64,000 nucleotides of DNA from Veillonella atypica KON (lineage in GTDB: Bacteria; Bacillota; Negativicutes; Veillonellales; Veillonellaceae): NCBI RefSeq assembly GCF_002959915.1, contig NZ_PPDE01000008.1:1-64000 (forward strand). Direction: 5' to 3'. Shown here one piece after another: positions 1-8,136 of the stretch (within the stretch, counting starts at the first letter, position 1; every line of letters starts with the position of its first letter). The notes under the pieces were generated by a model. That model was not told the DNA's origin. It made no database searches and saw only the letters and a list, made by a program, of their open reading frames with translations. Both the position numbers and the translations under genes were made by a program.

Positions 1-133
1 AACCAGCCTTGAGATGAGGTTTCTCATAGCATAAGCTAGTAAGATCCCATGTAGACGACATGGTTGATAGGCCAGGTGTGGAAGAGCTGTGAGGCTTGGA
101 GCTGACTGGTACTAATAGATCGAGGGCTTTACT
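1..133 (+). rRNA. 23S rRNA, 3' end (partial)
   Basis: The first ~133 bases match the conserved 3' end of bacterial 23S rRNA, including the GGTACTAATAGATCGAGG stretch close to the mature end. The gene enters from outside the window. A 5S gene follows after ~80 bases of AT-rich spacer, the usual 23S-5S order. The exact 3' end is uncertain by a few bases. Confidence 0.93.
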
Positions 134-212
134 TAATAACAATAAGCGGAAATGTGCAACAAATATATATATATACCTTCTATGTGGTTTTCAGAGTACA
201 AACTCTGACAGA

Positions 213-311
<99 letters not shown>

Positions 312-328
<17 letters not shown>

Positions 329-402
329 TAAGCTAAAAAGGCTAACCGTATGGTTAGCCTTTTTTATTATATATACTTACATGTAGAGTCCGACCAGGGC
401 AC
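312..402 (+). repeat. Direct repeat, copy 1: 5S tail, terminator and downstream flank
   Basis: These 91 nt, from GATAGGAAGTCGCTGATTA in the 5S tail through the terminator to GTCCGACCAGGGCAC, recur almost unchanged at 528-619. The differences are one extra A in the A-run and changes in and beside the hairpin loop. The repeat therefore carries the last ~17 nt of 5S plus its terminator. Confidence 0.9.
335..366 (+). terminator. Terminator of the rRNA operon
   Basis: GGCTAACC and GGTTAGCC form an 8-bp stem with a GTAT loop, flanked by an A-run and followed by six T. It lies directly after the 5S gene. Confidence 0.9.
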
Positions 403-527
403 CTGGGAAAGGTAGGGTGTGAGCTAACAGAGGAGCGTAGCGACGTATGGGAGCCACACATCACCTTCATCCGAACGTAAGATTTCTCCAGCTGCAAAGC
501 AGCGATGAGAAATCCACAGTGAGGAGT
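403..527 (+). other. Structured 125-nt spacer between the two 5S-tail repeats
   Basis: No ORF. It is less AT-rich than its flanks and can fold. GGTAGGGTGTG near 411 can pair partly with CACACATCACC near 457. GATTTCTC at 481 pairs with GAGAAATC near 507 around an inner GCTGC-AAA-GCAGC hairpin. It runs straight into GAGGAGT plus the repeated 5S tail. It does not look like the interior of 5S rRNA, and I do not recognise it. It may be part of a read-through rRNA transcript, a small RNA, or debris from rRNA-operon recombination. Confidence 0.5.
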
Positions 528-619
528 GATAGGAAGTCGCTGATTAAGCTAAAAAAGGCTAACCAAATGATTAGCCTTTTTTATTATATATACTTACATG
601 TAGAGTCCGACCAGGGCAC
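528..619 (+). repeat. Direct repeat, copy 2: 5S tail, terminator and flank
   Basis: A 92-nt near-copy of 312-402. The hairpin here keeps GGCTAA/TTAGCC but the upper stem has decayed (CCAAATGA in place of CCGTATGG). Confidence 0.9.
551..582 (+). terminator. Second terminator after the 5S region
   Basis: GGCTAA and TTAGCC form a 6-bp stem, preceded by six A and followed by six T. It is a weakened duplicate of the terminator at 335-366. Confidence 0.75.
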
Positions 620-635
620 TTAAAAATATTTTAAT

Positions 636-660
636 AAAAAAGAGCCGCCGAAGCGACTCT
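636..660 (-). terminator. Terminator of the molbindin-like gene
   Basis: On the minus strand AGAGTCGC-TTCG-GCGGCTCT forms an 8-bp stem with a UUCG tetraloop (one G-U pair), followed by a T-run. It ends seven bases past the stop codon at 667. Confidence 0.88.
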
Positions 661-666
661 TTCTTA

Positions 667-876
667 TTATTCTACACCAACCATTACGCTAGTGGATTTA
701 ATAACAGCCACAACTTCTTTGCCAACTGCTAAGCCTAAGTCTTTAACGGATTGAATTGTAATATCAGCTGTAAGAATGTTATCGTTACCTACATTAATTT
801 TTACAATTGCGTTTACAGCACCTTCTTGAATTTCAATGATTGTACCTTTTAATTGATTTCTTGCGCTTAATTTCAT
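667..876 (-). CDS. Molbindin-like TOBE-domain protein
   Basis: This 69-residue protein is a single TOBE/Mop domain. It opens with MKLSARNQLKGTI, and has the IQEGAVNAIVKI and AVGKEVVAVIKSTSVMV segments typical of molbindins, which bind molybdate or tungstate in the cytosol. The length equals the usual single-domain family size. An AAGGAG ribosome site lies just upstream of the ATG at 876, and a UUCG terminator follows the stop. It stands alone here: no molybdate ABC transporter or modE lies nearby. A role in molybdate storage is inferred from the family; the ligand cannot be read from sequence. Confidence 0.85.
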   Translation of the reverse strand: MKLSARNQLKGTIIEIQEGAVNAIVKINVGNDNILTADITIQSVKDLGLAVGKEVVAVIKSTSVMVGVE

Positions 877-976
877 GGAATACTCCTTATAAAAATATAC
901 AATACAAATCTGTTTTTATTATATCTTTATACAAAAAAATAACCATGACGCATATCACATCACGGAATATTATATA

Positions 977-1050
977 TGGAGCGGGCGAAGGGAATCGAAC
1001 CCTCCTCTCAAGCTTGGGAAGCTCGCATTCTACCGATGAACTACGCCCGC
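977..1050 (-). tRNA. tRNA-Gly (anticodon CCC)
   Basis: The minus strand reads GCGGGCG at the 5' end, pairing with CGCCCGC, then T and an encoded CCA. The anticodon stem is CGAGC/GCTTG with loop TTCCCAA, giving anticodon CCC (glycine). The T arm contains GGTTCGATTCC. All four arms are intact. Confidence 0.93.
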
Positions 1051-1186
1051 ATGATGTACATATTGTATCATACTATAATATATACATTCAAGGGGAGCTT
1101 GTTTATATACTCTATACCCATAGTGGTTGCTGTATTGTATTGATATAATAATTAATGTATAACATAATGAGGAAGGAGGCATATGT

Positions 1187-2512
1187 ATGTCAAAAATTTA
1201 TAAAATTCATAAATGGTTATCTATCGTTTCTGTGCTATTTTTCTTAATGTTCTGTATTACAGGTCTTGTCCTTATGTTCCGAACTGAATTAAATGCATGG
1301 GCTCAAGGAGGGTCACATCATTCCTCGTCATCAATGGCGATGAGTCAACAAGAAATATCTATTTTTAATTATGCTGATGAAGGTGCCCTATTAGTGAAAG
1401 AAAAATATCCGTCTAAGGATATTTTAAATATTTCTCCAGCTATGGGGGCTGCACATATTTTACGGTATCGTATTATTGATTCTTCCGCAACTGTAGCACC
1501 TCCAGCGCGTATGGGGATGGGAGGGGATTATGCATTATATAACCCTGAAACAAAGGAGCTTATTACTACGCATCATGAAACGCCTGCACATCCTTGGGTT
1601 CGAAGTGTATTACACACGCTTCATCAACTACATACACGATTAGATCTTGGTAAAACAGGAATTTATATTGTAACAATTTTATCTTTAGTATGTGGGTTAT
1701 CTATTATTTCTGGTATTTTTTTATACGGTCCATTTCGTAAAAGCTTTGCCAAATCCACTGTATTGTCTAACTATATGAAATTAAGTACATTACATCGAGA
1801 ATTTGCTATGGTTGCTACTGTATGGGGATTTATCTTATGTATTACAGGTGTATGGATAGGTGGATTTTTTATTGCTAATGACAGCTATAATGCAGATGTA
1901 CTACACACTGCAAAGCAAGAACTTTCAGTTGGTCAATCTGACATTTTACAACCATCTGAAGCTATCTCTCGCATTATGAAAGCATACCCAGATCGTCAGC
2001 TTATATCTATAGATTATCCATCTAAATTTAATAATCATCATTATGCATTTTATTTAGGTGCTGAAAATGATGATGATCCAGCTATGTTCTTGGGCCAACC
2101 AGTCTATGCTAATTTATATACTGATTCTACTAAGGATATGTATTCTACAAAAAATATCCCCTGGTATTTTACGGGCATGACTACAATGATTAATCTCCAT
2201 ATTCATAATCATAATACGATGGCTCTTAAAATATTATGGGCCATCTGGGATATTGTTCTTATTGTAGGCATTGTGACTGGTATTATTATGACTATTAAAA
2301 AGAAATTTGGCAGAGCTAGTGCTACAGAATCTAAAGTATCGGCTGAGATAAAACATGTTTGGCGTACACCAATCTGTTGTAGTACTTTAGTATTACTTGG
2401 ATTTATTATGCCACTTTGGTCTAATCCAGTTACAAATACTATAGCAGGTATTTGTTTAACTATTCCTCTAGTTGTATTTTTTATTTCTTTAATTAGAGGA
2501 TTTAATCATTAA
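1187..2512 (+). CDS. PepSY-associated membrane protein
   Basis: This 441-residue protein begins with a membrane helix (about 12-32) following KIHKWLSIVS, the pattern of the PepSY-TM family (PiuB-like iron-regulated membrane proteins). A long extracytoplasmic region carries a His/Ser/Met-rich patch (HHSSSSMAMS, about 43-52). Further helices lie near 158-182, 206-226, 353-372 and in the C-terminal 60 residues. Conserved His residues occur in HTLHQLH and INLHIHNHN. Family members are often linked to iron uptake or membrane electron transfer, but the exact reaction is not known. GGAAGGAGG lies just upstream of the ATG. The gene appears to be monocistronic. Confidence 0.85.
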   Translation: MSKIYKIHKWLSIVSVLFFLMFCITGLVLMFRTELNAWAQGGSHHSSSSMAMSQQEISIFNYADEGALLVKEKYPSKDILNISPAMGAAHILRYRIIDSSATVAPPARMGMGGDYALYNPETKELITTHHETPAHPWVRSVLHTLHQLHTRLDLGKTGIYIVTILSLVCGLSIISGIFLYGPFRKSFAKSTVLSNYMKLSTLHREFAMVATVWGFILCITGVWIGGFFIANDSYNADVLHTAKQELSVGQSDILQPSEAISRIMKAYPDRQLISIDYPSKFNNHHYAFYLGAENDDDPAMFLGQPVYANLYTDSTKDMYSTKNIPWYFTGMTTMINLHIHNHNTMALKILWAIWDIVLIVGIVTGIIMTIKKKFGRASATESKVSAEIKHVWRTPICCSTLVLLGFIMPLWSNPVTNTIAGICLTIPLVVFFISLIRGFNH

Positions 2513-2561
2513 GTTATTATATTCTTCCTGTATCTAATCAGCGTGCTTCATCATTAGTTTA

Positions 2562-2591
2562 TTGATTGATTTCGAACTAAAATGATATAAT
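2562..2591 (+). promoter_or_regulatory. Probable promoter of the nhaA pair
   Basis: TTGATT at 2562 and a perfect TATAAT at 2586-2591 are 18 bases apart. An inverted repeat AGGTTTT/AAAACCT (2606-2628) follows in the leader, before the first nhaA start. Confidence 0.6.
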
Positions 2592-2663
2592 AATATAAAT
2601 CAACTAGGTTTTTTATGTGTTAAAACCTGTATTTATATTATGATTGAGAAAGTGGAAGTTACT

Positions 2664-3818
2664 ATGAAATATATTAAAGCATTTATTCAGTCTGAATCAT
2701 CTGGCGGTATTATGCTATTACTTGCTGCGATTCTTGGTGTTATAACTGCAAACTCGCCAATAGCTGAACAGTATTTTTCTCTGATGCATATTTATTTAGG
2801 TCCAATGGATGTATTGGAGTGGGTAAATGACGGTCTTATGGCTTTATTTTTCCTATATGTAGGGATTGAAATTAAGACTGAAATGATTTCCGGTGAGCTA
2901 AACACCAACTCAAAGAGATTGTTACCAGTTTTAGCTGCATTTGCCGGGGTGGTAACACCTGCGTTAGTTTACTTCTTAATTGCTGGATCTGTACCAGAAT
3001 ATACGCATGGTTGGGGAATACCTACTGCTACCGATATTGCCTTTGCAATTGGTGTCATTATGATGCTTGGTAAACGCGTATCACAAGCGATGAAGGCATT
3101 CCTTTCGGCATTGGCTGTTATCGATGATTTAATTGCTATCATAGTGATTGCCATATTTTATGGTGGTGGTGTAGATTTTCCTCATTTAATCGTTGCTGCT
3201 ATTGTGACGGGAGCGTTGTGGTATACCAATAAACAAGGCTATGTGAGACCAGTTTTATATGGTGTACTCGGTGCCGTTCTTTGGTATTTTGTTTTAAAAT
3301 CTGGTGTTCATGCCACTATCGCTGGTGTTGTGTTAGCTATGACTATTCCTGCAATGGGTAAGTTGGATGGAGAAACTGTTTATCCTATGCACGCATGGGC
3401 GGATAAATTGAAAAATTGGGTTAATTTTTTGATTATTCCTCTATTTAGCTTCTTAAATGCTGGTGTATCCTTCTCAGATGTTTCTGTAGATCATTTGTTC
3501 CACCCTGTTGTTTTAGGTGTTTCATTAGGCCTTATCTTGGGAAAACAGCTTGGTATATTCTCCGCTGTTTACGTTTTAGTTCAGTCTAAGATTATTAAGA
3601 TGCCTACTAATACAACATGGCCCGAGGTTTATGGTACAGCCATTGTCTGTGGTATTGGGTTTACTATGAGCTTATTTGTGGCTACATTGGCATTTCCACC
3701 TGGTGTCACTCAAGAAATGTCTAAAATTGGTATCTTTATAGGCTCTATTATTTCTGGTTTATTAGGTGCTATAGTTTTAATTGTGGCTTATAAAATAAGA
3801 TCTATTAAGAACAAATAA
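2664..3818 (+). CDS. nhaA: Na+/H+ antiporter NhaA, first copy
   Basis: NhaA exchanges protons for cytoplasmic Na+ across the inner membrane. The 384-residue protein aligns end to end with the family in my reading: SGGIMLLLAAI at the start, TATDIAFAIGV (Asp about 124), and VIDDLIAIIVIAIFY with the adjacent aspartates (about 154-155) that bind and carry Na+. CGIGFTMSLF is near the end. An in-frame ATG 24 bases upstream (2640) exists, but the start at 2664 has GGAAG at good spacing and matches the family N-terminus. A second nhaA follows 28 bases later, so the two are probably cotranscribed. NhaA is usually activated by alkaline pH or Na+. Confidence 0.96.
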   Translation: MKYIKAFIQSESSGGIMLLLAAILGVITANSPIAEQYFSLMHIYLGPMDVLEWVNDGLMALFFLYVGIEIKTEMISGELNTNSKRLLPVLAAFAGVVTPALVYFLIAGSVPEYTHGWGIPTATDIAFAIGVIMMLGKRVSQAMKAFLSALAVIDDLIAIIVIAIFYGGGVDFPHLIVAAIVTGALWYTNKQGYVRPVLYGVLGAVLWYFVLKSGVHATIAGVVLAMTIPAMGKLDGETVYPMHAWADKLKNWVNFLIIPLFSFLNAGVSFSDVSVDHLFHPVVLGVSLGLILGKQLGIFSAVYVLVQSKIIKMPTNTTWPEVYGTAIVCGIGFTMSLFVATLAFPPGVTQEMSKIGIFIGSIISGLLGAIVLIVAYKIRSIKNK

Positions 3819-3846
3819 TAAACTTATCATATTAGGAAGGAATCAT

Positions 3847-5019
3847 ATGGAACGGATATTTGTACTTTTACGTTCTCCTGGTTCGGCTACTGCCGTTTTA
3901 CTAGGAGCTACACTTATTGCCTTAATCGTAGCGAATTCTCCATTGGCAACACAATATATGTCTCTGGTTAATTTAAAACTAGGTCCATTAACAACGATGG
4001 AGTGGGTTAATGATGCATTAATGGCGATTTTTTTCCTCTTTGTTGGATTAGAAGTAAAACGTGAATTGGTAAGTGGTGAACTAAATACGAATGCTAAGCG
4101 TATCATGCCAGGTATTGCTGCATTATTTGGTGTATTAGTACCTGCTATTATTTACTATCTTATTGCTGGATTTAGTGAAGTTTACGTTCATGGATGGGCT
4201 ATTCCTACTGCGACAGATATTGCTTTTGCTATAGGTGTAATAACTGCATTAGGCTCAAGAGTTCCTAACTCTATGAAAGTATTTTTGACGGCCTTAGCTG
4301 TTATTGATGACTTAATTGCTATCATTGTTATTGCTATATTCTACGCAGCAAATCTTAATCTTTTCTATTTATTTGCTGCTGTAGTTGTAACGGGGTTATT
4401 GATTTATTGTAATCGGTCTGGTTACGTTAGATCTTTGTCTTATATCATTCTTGGGATCATTTTATGGTACTGTATTCTTCGTTCTGGTTTACATGCTACA
4501 ATGGCAGGCGTAATCTTGGCGATGACAATTCCTGAACGGGGCAAGATTGGTCGTAAATATGTGAGACCAATGCAACATTGGGAACATTATTTATCTAACT
4601 GGGTAAGTTTTGTTATTGTTCCAATTTTCGCATTCTTTAATGCCGGTGTTAACCTTGATGGATTTGGTATGGCTGATTTAAGTCATCCAGTTGTTTTAGG
4701 CGTTGCATTAGGCCTTATTTTAGGGAAACAAATCGGTATCTTTGGTGCTATGTTTGGCATGATTAAGTTAGGTATTGTACCTATGCCAGCAGAAGCTAAC
4801 TGGAAATTTATTTATGGTACATCCATTGTATGTGGTATTGGTTTTACTATGAGTATATTTGTTTCCGTTCTAGCTTTTGATCCAGGTCATGCTCAAGAGA
4901 TGGCTAAAGGTGGCGTGTTGATTGGTTCCATCATTTCTGCTATCATTGGTTATGGCTACTTACGAATTGTAGGGGCTAAACGAAAAGAATGTCATATTGG
5001 GGTATATCATAATTGCTAA
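3847..5019 (+). CDS. nhaA: Na+/H+ antiporter NhaA, second copy
   Basis: This 390-residue paralog of the preceding gene keeps the full NhaA fold: MEWVNDALMAIFFLFVGLEVKREL, TATDIAFAIG, VIDDLIAIIVIAIFY (the paired aspartates) and CGIGFTMSIF. The C-terminus ends in a short Cys/His-bearing tail (ECHIGVYHNC) absent from the first copy. GGAAGG precedes the ATG, and only 28 bases separate the two genes. The copies differ along their whole length, so this is an old duplication, perhaps with different pH or Na+ optima (inference). Confidence 0.96.
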   Translation: MERIFVLLRSPGSATAVLLGATLIALIVANSPLATQYMSLVNLKLGPLTTMEWVNDALMAIFFLFVGLEVKRELVSGELNTNAKRIMPGIAALFGVLVPAIIYYLIAGFSEVYVHGWAIPTATDIAFAIGVITALGSRVPNSMKVFLTALAVIDDLIAIIVIAIFYAANLNLFYLFAAVVVTGLLIYCNRSGYVRSLSYIILGIILWYCILRSGLHATMAGVILAMTIPERGKIGRKYVRPMQHWEHYLSNWVSFVIVPIFAFFNAGVNLDGFGMADLSHPVVLGVALGLILGKQIGIFGAMFGMIKLGIVPMPAEANWKFIYGTSIVCGIGFTMSIFVSVLAFDPGHAQEMAKGGVLIGSIISAIIGYGYLRIVGAKRKECHIGVYHNC

Positions 5020-5043
5020 GTTAAGCAATAAAGGGGAATGTAC

Positions 5044-5649
5044 ATGATTAAGAGAATTTTAATACTATGTACTGTGCTATGTATGACTAATATGATGGCC
5101 TTCGCACAGGCGAAGTCAGTTGATAAGGGACAACGAGGTCATCATGTACAGAAAATTCAAACCATGTTAGTGCATCAAGGATATCTTAATGATTCAGCAG
5201 ATGGTATTTTTGGGCGTAACACTGAATTAGCAGTACGTAAGTTTCAAAAGGCTAAAGGCCTCGCTGTAGATGGACGTGTAGGTACGGCTACGATGAGTGC
5301 TTTAGAAAAGGAAGAAACTCGTTTTGGCGATTCCGCCATTTCGCGTAGTCATAATGGGGTTCCCAATAAGTATGTACGCGTTATGACGATGCATGCTAGT
5401 GCATATAGTGCTCAAGACCCAGGAAATAGCAATTATACGGCAACTGGCAGTCGCTTAAAAAAAGGTATTGTTTCAGTAGATCCACGGATTATACCATTAG
5501 GTACAAAGATGTTTATTGAAGGTTATGGCTATGCCGTGGCTGATGATGTTGGCGGAGCTATTAAAGGTAGCCGTATTGACCTAGCCTTTAATTCTCGTGC
5601 AGAAGCTTTGCGATTTGGTCGTCAAACTGTAAAAGTATATATTTTATAA
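5044..5649 (+). CDS. Exported peptidoglycan-binding protein with 3D domain
   Basis: The protein has a signal peptide (hydrophobic residues ~5-20, ending in AFAQA). A peptidoglycan-binding domain follows (GHHVQKIQTMLVHQGYLND, DGIFGRNTELAVRKFQ). A C-terminal 3D domain has VDPRIIPLGTKMFIEGYG and ADDVGGAIKGSRIDLAF, holding the family's conserved aspartates. 3D domains resemble the lytic transglycosylase core of MltA, so a wall-remodelling enzyme is likely. The ATG at 5044 is preferred over the in-frame ATG at 5038 because AAGGGGA is then correctly spaced. Its 3D domain closely resembles that of the protein at 23974-24945. Confidence 0.88.
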   Translation: MIKRILILCTVLCMTNMMAFAQAKSVDKGQRGHHVQKIQTMLVHQGYLNDSADGIFGRNTELAVRKFQKAKGLAVDGRVGTATMSALEKEETRFGDSAISRSHNGVPNKYVRVMTMHASAYSAQDPGNSNYTATGSRLKKGIVSVDPRIIPLGTKMFIEGYGYAVADDVGGAIKGSRIDLAFNSRAEALRFGRQTVKVYIL

Positions 5650-5666
5650 CTATATATAAACTGTTG

Positions 5667-5695
5667 AAAGCTCTAGTCTATGACTAGAGCTTTTT
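5667..5695 (+). terminator. Terminator after the 3D-domain gene
   Basis: AAAGCTCTAGTC and GACTAGAGCTTT form a 12-bp stem with a 3-base loop and a short T-run. Confidence 0.9.
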
Positions 5696-5747
5696 CCGAA
5701 TTATATATTTTTTCTCAATGCGAATATTCGGAAATTCATGGTATAAT
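5696..5747 (+). promoter_or_regulatory. Candidate purR promoter with PurR-box-like palindrome
   Basis: CCGAA at 5696-5700 and ATTCGG at 5726-5731 are in inverted orientation, and CGAATATTCG at 5721-5730 is itself a perfect palindrome. B. subtilis PurBoxes carry CGAA cores in inverted arrangement. A perfect TATAAT at 5742-5747 lies just downstream; no convincing -35 is visible, which fits an operator covering the site. Autoregulation by PurR is inferred. Confidence 0.45.
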
Positions 5748-5789
5748 ATAGATATCAATATAAATCGAGTATTCAGCAAAGGAAGGCTT

Positions 5790-6614
5790 ATGAATAAAGT
5801 TCGACGTGTTGAAAGAATGGTGGCAATGACTAAATTATTAGTCGATTCTCCACAAAAACTTATATCTCTTAATTATTTTTGTGATTTTTTCGGAATGGCG
5901 AAATCTACAGTAAGTGAAGATTTAACCTGTGTCCGTCAATCGATGGAACATTTTCAGTTGGGTACTCTAGAAACGGTAGCGGGGGTAGCTGGCGGTGTTC
6001 GATTCATACCTCATCGAAAAGGCGAGCAGGCCAATGAAATCCTACGCGATGTGCAACAACGTTTGCGTGAACCAGATCGTATTATTCCCGGTGGATTTAT
6101 TTATATGTCGGATATTTTGTATGATTGGCATGTGATGACTCGGTTAGGCGAAATTATTATGACTCGCTTTGTAGATCGCAATCCAGATTATATTTTGACG
6201 GTAGAAACAAAAGGGATTCCTTTGGCGGTTATGGTGGCTAGGGCTTTCAACAAGCCACTTGTTATCGCGCGTCGTGATAGTAAGGTTACAGAAGGATCTG
6301 CCATTAGTATTAACTATGTAACGGGTTCATCTGGTCGAATTCAAACGATGACATTAACTAAACGCGCTATTCCACAAAATGCGAAGGTGCTAATTATTGA
6401 TGATTTCATGAAGGCTGGCGGTACGGCTAAAGGCCTGACCGAGCTTGTACATGAGATGAATGGTAAAGTAGTGGGAACAGGTGTTCTAGTGGCTACTGCT
6501 GAACCAAATCCTAAGTTAATCAATGATTATGAATCACTATTTACGTTCCATGGTATTGATGAAAGTACAAATGAAATTCACATCGAACCTGTATTTGATA
6601 CGATTGATAGATAG
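5790..6614 (+). CDS. purR: Pur operon repressor PurR
   Basis: This is the Gram-positive type of PurR: an N-terminal winged helix (MNKVRRVERMVAMTKLLVDS; FFGMAKSTVSEDL) followed by a phosphoribosyltransferase-like domain. The PRPP-binding loop VLIIDDFMKAGGTAKG lies near residues 200-215. PRPP acts as inducer, so purine-gene repression tracks purine supply. The start at 5790 has GGAAGG upstream and matches the family N-terminus; a longer in-frame reading has no ribosome site. The order purR-glmU-prs-pth echoes B. subtilis, and Prs downstream makes the PRPP that PurR senses. Confidence 0.95.
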   Translation: MNKVRRVERMVAMTKLLVDSPQKLISLNYFCDFFGMAKSTVSEDLTCVRQSMEHFQLGTLETVAGVAGGVRFIPHRKGEQANEILRDVQQRLREPDRIIPGGFIYMSDILYDWHVMTRLGEIIMTRFVDRNPDYILTVETKGIPLAVMVARAFNKPLVIARRDSKVTEGSAISINYVTGSSGRIQTMTLTKRAIPQNAKVLIIDDFMKAGGTAKGLTELVHEMNGKVVGTGVLVATAEPNPKLINDYESLFTFHGIDESTNEIHIEPVFDTIDR

Positions 6615-6623
6615 GAGTTTACT

Positions 6624-7997
6624 ATGAATATTGCAAGTCTTATTTTAGCAGCTGGTAAGGGTACACGGATGAAGTCCAAATTGCCAAAGGTACTTCATAA
6701 AGTTGGCGGTAAAGCTATGGTTGAACGCGTTCTAGAAACTGTTCAATCTCTTGGAACCGATAAGGATGTTGTTATCGTTGGCTTTGGTGGTAATGCGGTA
6801 CAAGACTATCTAGAAGGTCGTGCTGAATTTGTACGTCAAGAAGAGCAAAATGGTACAGGTCATGCAGTAAAAATGGCAGAACCTGTATTAGGATCTTTTG
6901 ATGGCACTATTTTATTGTTATGTGGGGATACGCCACTCGTAACTAAGGAAAGTTTAGAAGCTCTTTTAAAAGAACATACTGCATCTGGAGCAGCGGCTAC
7001 AATTTTAACGGCCCATATGCCAGATCCAACAGGTTATGGTCGTATCATTCGTAACGAAGAAGGTCATGTGGTACGCATTGTAGAACAAAAGGATGGCAAA
7101 CCAGAAGAGTTAGCTGTACAAGAAGTTAATACTGGTATGTATGCTTTTGATAGTAAAAAACTATGGCCTTGTCTCGGCCAATTATCCGACGATAATGCAC
7201 AAGGTGAACTGTATATTACAGATGTGGTTGGTATTCTCGTAAATGGCGGCGATAAAGTAAGCGCTTATATGACTGAAAATTTTGAAGAATCGTTAGGGGT
7301 AAACTCTCGCTTGCAATTGGCTGAAGCAGAATCTATTTTAAAACATCGTAAAAATGTAGAATTAATGACCGCTGGTGTAACGATTATTGATCCTGACAAT
7401 ACCTATGTAGCACCAGAGGTTACTGTGGGGGCTGATACAATTCTACATCCTGGTACCGTTTTAGAAGGCAATACGGTGATTGGTGAAAACTGTGAAATTG
7501 GACCTCATACACGCTTGACGAATGTAACTGTTGGCAATAATACAGTAATTCATTTTACCTATGGTCATGACTGCGAAGTAAAAGATGGCGTAGATATTGG
7601 TCCATATGTTCATTTGCGTCCTAATACGGTTATTGGCAACAAGGTTCATATTGGTAATTTCGTTGAGGTTAAAAATTCCAATGTTGGGGAAGGCACCAAA
7701 TTCCCTCATCTATCCTATATTGGCGATAGCGATGTAGGTTCTGGTGTCAATATTGGTTGCGGTACGATTACGGTAAATTATGACGGAAAAATCAAGCATC
7801 GTACAACTATCGGCAACGGTGCATTTGTAGGCTGTAACAGCAATTTGGTAGCACCTGTTACAATTGGTAATTATAGCTATGTAGGAGCAGGTTCTACGAT
7901 TACTAAAAATGTTCCAGATAAGGCATTAGCAGTAGGTCGTAGCAAGCAAATTGTGAAAGAAAATTGGGTTACAGACGATACTTTCAAAAAGAAATAA
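6624..7997 (+). CDS. glmU: Bifunctional GlmU: UDP-GlcNAc pyrophosphorylase and GlcN-1-P acetyltransferase
   Basis: GlmU acetylates glucosamine-1-phosphate and then joins it to UTP, making UDP-GlcNAc for peptidoglycan and LPS. The N-terminal half has LILAAGKGTRMKSKLPKVLH (nucleotidyl transfer) and EVNTGMYAF. The C-terminal half is a left-handed beta-helix of hexapeptide repeats, with GPYVHLRPNTVIG and the acetyl-CoA-site region VGCNSNLVAPVTIG. The 457-residue length is standard. It starts nine bases after purR with AGGAG upstream, so it is likely in the same operon. Confidence 0.98.
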   Translation: MNIASLILAAGKGTRMKSKLPKVLHKVGGKAMVERVLETVQSLGTDKDVVIVGFGGNAVQDYLEGRAEFVRQEEQNGTGHAVKMAEPVLGSFDGTILLLCGDTPLVTKESLEALLKEHTASGAAATILTAHMPDPTGYGRIIRNEEGHVVRIVEQKDGKPEELAVQEVNTGMYAFDSKKLWPCLGQLSDDNAQGELYITDVVGILVNGGDKVSAYMTENFEESLGVNSRLQLAEAESILKHRKNVELMTAGVTIIDPDNTYVAPEVTVGADTILHPGTVLEGNTVIGENCEIGPHTRLTNVTVGNNTVIHFTYGHDCEVKDGVDIGPYVHLRPNTVIGNKVHIGNFVEVKNSNVGEGTKFPHLSYIGDSDVGSGVNIGCGTITVNYDGKIKHRTTIGNGAFVGCNSNLVAPVTIGNYSYVGAGSTITKNVPDKALAVGRSKQIVKENWVTDDTFKKK

Positions 7998-8014
7998 GAA
8001 TTTATCAAAAATTT

Positions 8015-8045
8015 TTCACACAAGATAGGAAAAATAGTATACAAT
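8015..8045 (+). promoter_or_regulatory. Possible prs promoter
   Basis: TTCACA at 8015-8020 and TACAAT at 8040-8045 are 19 bases apart in the 139-base gap before prs. The spacing is slightly long, so the call is tentative. Confidence 0.35.
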
Positions 8046-8136
8046 AATAAGGCAATAAGGTTGTATATCTGTAATATTTCGTTACATATACATTGAGTAA
8101 CTAACTAAGATTACGGAGAAATGAAAGGGTATCAAA

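Noticed and set aside
840-1148. 102-residue plus-strand ORF
   Set aside because: It covers the complement of tRNA-Gly and the molbindin promoter and has no ribosome site.
1051-1186. Fur box before the PepSY membrane protein
   Set aside because: Only loosely AT-rich matches around 1140-1160; no convincing 19-base box, although the family is often iron-regulated.
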